Source: Tolypothrix campylonemoides VB511288
GTDB lineage: Bacteria; Cyanobacteriota; Cyanobacteriia; Cyanobacteriales; Nostocaceae
DNA: 64,000 nt
Direction of reading: 5' to 3'
Assembly: GCA_000828075.3 (NCBI GenBank)
Contig: JXCB02000033.1
Span: 86,320 to 150,319, forward strand
Shown: one piece after another, positions 61,090-64,000 of the stretch
How positions within the stretch are numbered: the first letter of the stretch is position 1
Layout of the letters: each line of letters begins with the position of its first letter
Position numbers and translations under genes: made by a program
Notes under the pieces: model-generated
Database searches by the model: none
Seen by the model: the letters and a program-made list of their open reading frames with translations, nothing else
What the model was told of the DNA's origin: nothing

Positions 61090-61905
61090 TCTCTATCTAG
61101 AGCGTGAAACCCTTGGACAGTTGGCTCCGGAACAACTGGTGGACATCATTTTCGAGCAGGCGATCGCTACTATTAAACTAAACTCCAGAATTTTAGAACT
61201 AGAACAAGAAGTAGAGAAACTCAAGGTCAGTAGAGATTTAGATAGTAAAACATCATCGAAACCACCATCGGGTGATATCCTCAAAAAATCAGAAAACAAG
61301 CAAGATGTAGTCGATGAGGAGAGCAAAACTGCAAAACGGAAACCAGGAGGACAATTAGGTCATCCCGGAAAAACTCGTAAAGGGTTTGGCAGAGTGGATC
61401 GCTTTAAAATTTTACGTCCAGAGGTTTGTTGTTGTTGTGGTATTACGGAATTTATCTTTGAGCCAATCAAAATCGAAACACTAGCTTTAGCGCAGTTGGT
61501 TTCGCGCCCAATAGAAATAGTTGAGTACCACCGTCATACTTGTGTATGTAAACGTTGTAGGAATCCACAAACTGCCGATTGGTCACCACAGATAGTTCCA
61601 GGACAAGATATAGGGGTAAAACTGCAAGCTTTTTTGGGATGGGTAAATAATTATGGGCATTTACCCTATGAAAAACAACAAGAACTGTTGTGGGAACTAG
61701 GAAACATAGAAATAGGGGTTGGAACCCTAGTCACCACGAATGAAAGAATAGATGCCGCAGTTGATAAAAGCGTTAGCTCCCTAAAAAATTGGATACAACA
61801 AACACAACCGAATATTCACTTCTTAGAGACACCTTGGGTTGTGAAGGGCGTGAAAGAGTGGTTGTGGATAAATAGTCCATACCGAGAGAGGAAGAATTAT
61901 TTCAA
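61090..61905 (+). pseudogene. IS66-family transposase, truncated
   Basis: Similarity starts near LERETLGQLAPEQLVDIIFEQ and covers the leucine-zipper region, DSKTSSKPPSGD, GGQLGHPGKTRKGF, the Cys-rich zinc finger (CCCCG, CVCKRC) and the start of the catalytic domain (ETPWVVKGVKEWLW). The first catalytic position, usually D in HVDETPW, is L here, and the rest of the DDE domain is gone. In frame the ORF begins at 61016 and ends at 61951, but both ends are foreign sequence. Its right end abuts the cas3 remnant, so it probably took part in the loss of the cas3 N-terminus. Confidence 0.85.
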
Positions 61906-63258
61906 CGCTGTTCCCAAATCCTTGAACGTCCTGATTTCATCCGTGGTTTGACTAAGCAATGCCCTTATGGGCGATCGCCCATAAGGGCACTGAGAAAAGC
62001 GCAATCGCATGAGTTAAGTCGGCGGGTAAAACAAGCAGAACAAAGTAACAAGTTTCAAGAACTGCTATTGGCTATCGAACATAAACCATTTCTGCTGACT
62101 AATCCTGATATTTTTCATTACATCACACACTTCCAGTATCGAGATTCGGCTTATGGTAGCGACTTGCTACCTCTAGCATTGGCAGAATTTCCTGATTTAT
62201 GGGTGTTTGATGAGTTTCATATTTTTGGACCGCATCAAGAAGCAGCGGTTTTGAACAGCATGACACTCATCCGCCGTAGCCAGGAAAATCAGTCACGTCC
62301 AAGGCGGTTCTTGTTTACTTCGGCGACACCCAAATTAGATTTCATTGAACAACTGCGCTCCTCTGGGTTCAATGTTGCAGAAATTGAAGGAGTTTATGTC
62401 AGTGAAAGTACTCCTGGCTATCGGCAAATTCTACAACCTGTTGAACTAGAGTTTGTGGAATTAAAAGATACAGATACACCCTCATGGCTTACTGAAATGG
62501 CTCCTCGCATTCAAGAAATTTTGGATGCAGAAGCAAAAGGCAGAGGGTTAATTATTGTCAATTCTGTTGCCAAAGCAGGTCTCATAACTCAGAAACTTCA
62601 GAAATTACTACCAACAACAGTCATAGTCAAAGAAATTAGCGGACGTATTGACCGCCAGGAAAGGTTACAAACCCAAACTCAACTAAAAGATGCCGACCAA
62701 CCAGTTTTGGTTGTTGGAACATCTGCGGTGGATGTTGGCGTTGACTTTAAAATTCATCTATTAATTTTTGAGAGTAGCGATTCAGCAACTATAGTGCAAC
62801 GTTTGGGTCGCTTGGGACGACATCGTGGGTTTTCTGCGTACAAAGCTTTTATTTTGGTTCCTGGTCATACGCCTTGGGTAATGGCGAGACTGCAAGAAAA
62901 ACTCAGCCCCGACCAAAGGGTGGAACGAAGTGAATTAACTGATGCGATCGCCTATGCTTTTGACCCACCCAAAGAATTCGATGAATATCGTCAACGTTGG
63001 GGTGCATTGCAAGCACAGGGAATGCTAACACGCATGAGTCGGGAAAACGCCAAGGTAAGTCAACAGGTGCGCGATCGCATGACTGAAGATTTCCAGCGTG
63101 TCTACCCGCAAAACCTGGAATCTGCACGCAAGCAGTGGTTTGCTTTACAGAATCATGACGTTGGCAAAGCGACTCAACATGAACTTTTGCGTTTTCGGGG
63201 TGGGTCAACTCTCCAAGCTGCTGTTTGGGACAATAATCGCTTTTACACTTATGACCCC
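61876..63258 (+). pseudogene. cas3: cas3' helicase (type I-D-like), truncated at both ends
   Basis: The frame is open from the stop at 61873 to the window end. Cas3 similarity starts about 62010. It includes ILLTNPDIFH-like FLLTNPDIFHYITHFQYRD, the DExH motif VFDEFH, motif III FTSATP, GTSAVDVGVDF and motif VI QRLGRLGR, and ends at STLQAAVWDNNRFYTYD. The Walker A half of the helicase and the C-terminal part are missing, so the enzyme cannot be active. No good start codon is present before MTLIRRS (about 62263); TTG 61948 is in frame. Right after FYTYD the frame becomes cas6. The type I-D call rests on likeness to the cyanobacterial Cas3' form without an HD domain. Confidence 0.82.
61960..61989. 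repeat. 30-bp perfect palindrome with HIP1 core
   Basis: TGCCCTTATGGGCGA and its exact inverse, centred on GCGATCGC. It lies just after the IS66 fragment, at the start of the cas3 remnant. Confidence 0.85.
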
Positions 63259-64000
63259 CCAACATTACATTCAGTCGTCGTCGAACTTGCGGCTGCCGAT
63301 GCTGGAGATATACCACCAACTTTATCGCGTGCGCTACACGCTTTAGTTTTAAAATGGCTAGCGTTAGGAAATCCTGAGGCAGCGTCCATTGTTCATGCCA
63401 GCCAGAATTCTCCCTTGAGTATTTCGGGTTTATTGGGAAATCGCCGCCCGTCGGGCACGCAGGTAGGAGATTATTTTTATTTTCGCATCGGGAATTTAGA
63501 TGGTAGTTTAATCGAACCGTTATTACGCGGGTTTGAGCAATCGGAAACCCAAACACTGATCTTGGCAGATTTCCCCTTTGTGTTACGCAATATGTATGCC
63601 CTACCGGGTACGCATCGACTTGCAGGTGCAGCAGATTATGGGCTACTGTCACATACTCCTCAAGTTTTGACTGACATCGAATTGTACTTTCTCTCACCCA
63701 CCAGCTTCAAACAAAACCAAGGCGTTCAGACATTTCCACTGCCGGAATTAGTGTTTAACTCGCTGCATCGACGCTGGAACGCATTTGCTCCACCCCAATA
63801 TCAACTTGCACCGATGGAATGGAATGCATTGGTATCAGCATATGACCTCAAAACCCACGCGCTCAAACTTGAAGGAGGTGCGGAAATTGGTACGCAGCGT
63901 TGGGTGCGCTATCGGTTCCACGAAGTAGAAGCGGCGAAGATGGCAACTATCCTCGCCAATTTTGCTTTTTTTTCGGGGGTAGGGCGCAAAACCTCGATGG
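63259..64000 (+). CDS. cas6: Cas6 CRISPR RNA endonuclease, fused in frame to cas3 remnant (partial)
   Basis: From LHSVVVELAAADAG the frame matches Cas6 from its N-terminus on: TLSRALHALVLKWLALGNPE, SPLSISGLLGNRR, YFYFRIGNLDGSLIEPLL, LPGTHRLAG, IELYFLSPTSFKQ, FPLPELVFNSLHRRWNAFAP and the glycine-rich SGVGRKTSM, where the window ends before the last G-rich residues. Cas6 cuts CRISPR precursor RNA. Its own ATG appears lost, as the residues before LHSVV are PPT, and the frame is continuous with cas3. The protein could be made only as a fusion or from an inner start. Confidence 0.82.

Noticed and set aside
62903-63697. 264-codon ORF on the minus strand
   Set aside because: It is the shadow of the cas3-cas6 frame on the + strand, which carries clear helicase and Cas6 motifs.
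61876-64000. Functional type I-D CRISPR-Cas system
   Set aside because: Cas3 has lost its Walker A half and C-terminus, no other interference gene or array is in the window, and Cas6 runs off the edge.

Overview
The window looks like chromosomal DNA from a filamentous, probably heterocystous (Nostocales-type), cyanobacterium. The signs are frequent GCGATCGC (HIP1) octamers, a short tandem heptamer array (STRR type), a TonB receptor with an AMIN domain, many dispersed palindromic repeats and a type I-D-like cas3/cas6 remnant. The species cannot be named from the sequence.

Region 1 (1-33.5 kb, all minus strand) is a lipopeptide NRPS-PKS assembly line that runs off the left edge. In transcription order: FAAL-ACP-C-A-T (Gly-like code); KS-AT-KR-ACP; a four-gene cassette for an unusual ACP-bound extender (3-hydroxyacyl-CoA dehydrogenase, free ACP, acyl-CoA dehydrogenase, FkbH) with no O-methyltransferase, so hydroxymalonyl-ACP is the likely product; C-A-T-C-A-T (Thr-like and Ser-like codes); KS-AT-KR-T with an epimerisation domain at its end; C-A-T (Gly-like code); a PanP-type PLP decarboxylase (possible beta-alanine supply); and a KS-AT module. 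The inferred chain is fatty acyl-Gly-C2-Thr-Ser-C2-Gly-C2 and onward. The last PKS is interrupted at 152-189 by two head-to-head Tn5 mosaic ends (Nextera adapter). This is a library or assembly artefact: the AT reading frame resumes on the other side with about 90 codons missing.

Region 2 (33.5-39.1 kb) holds a divergent TonB-dependent siderophore receptor and an iron-siderophore binding lipoprotein. They are flanked by two kinds of direct repeat, one with a Fur-box-like inverted repeat. Their position suggests, but does not prove, that the lipopeptide is a metallophore.

Region 3 (39.1-51.9 kb) is accessory DNA. It holds a tight four-gene cassette (a small membrane protein, an FHA protein, a membrane coiled-coil protein and a protein with an SAGC motif), an overlapping sigma factor/ParB-like pair, a GH24 lysozyme, two DNA-binding or unknown proteins, a truncated TnpB-like protein, a divergent RHH/XRE regulator pair and long repeat-rich gaps.

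Region 4 (51.9-60.5 kb) has a secreted or lipoprotein Ntn-type acylase (AHL acylase/penicillin acylase family), a bile-acid:Na+ symporter pseudogene broken by a small inverted-repeat element, a TTAGTCA heptamer array and a 1,559-residue hybrid histidine kinase.

Region 5 (60.5-64 kb) is decayed. It has gene fragments, a truncated IS66 transposase and a cas3' helicase that has lost both ends and reads in frame into cas6, which runs off the right edge. No tRNA, rRNA or CRISPR array was recognised.
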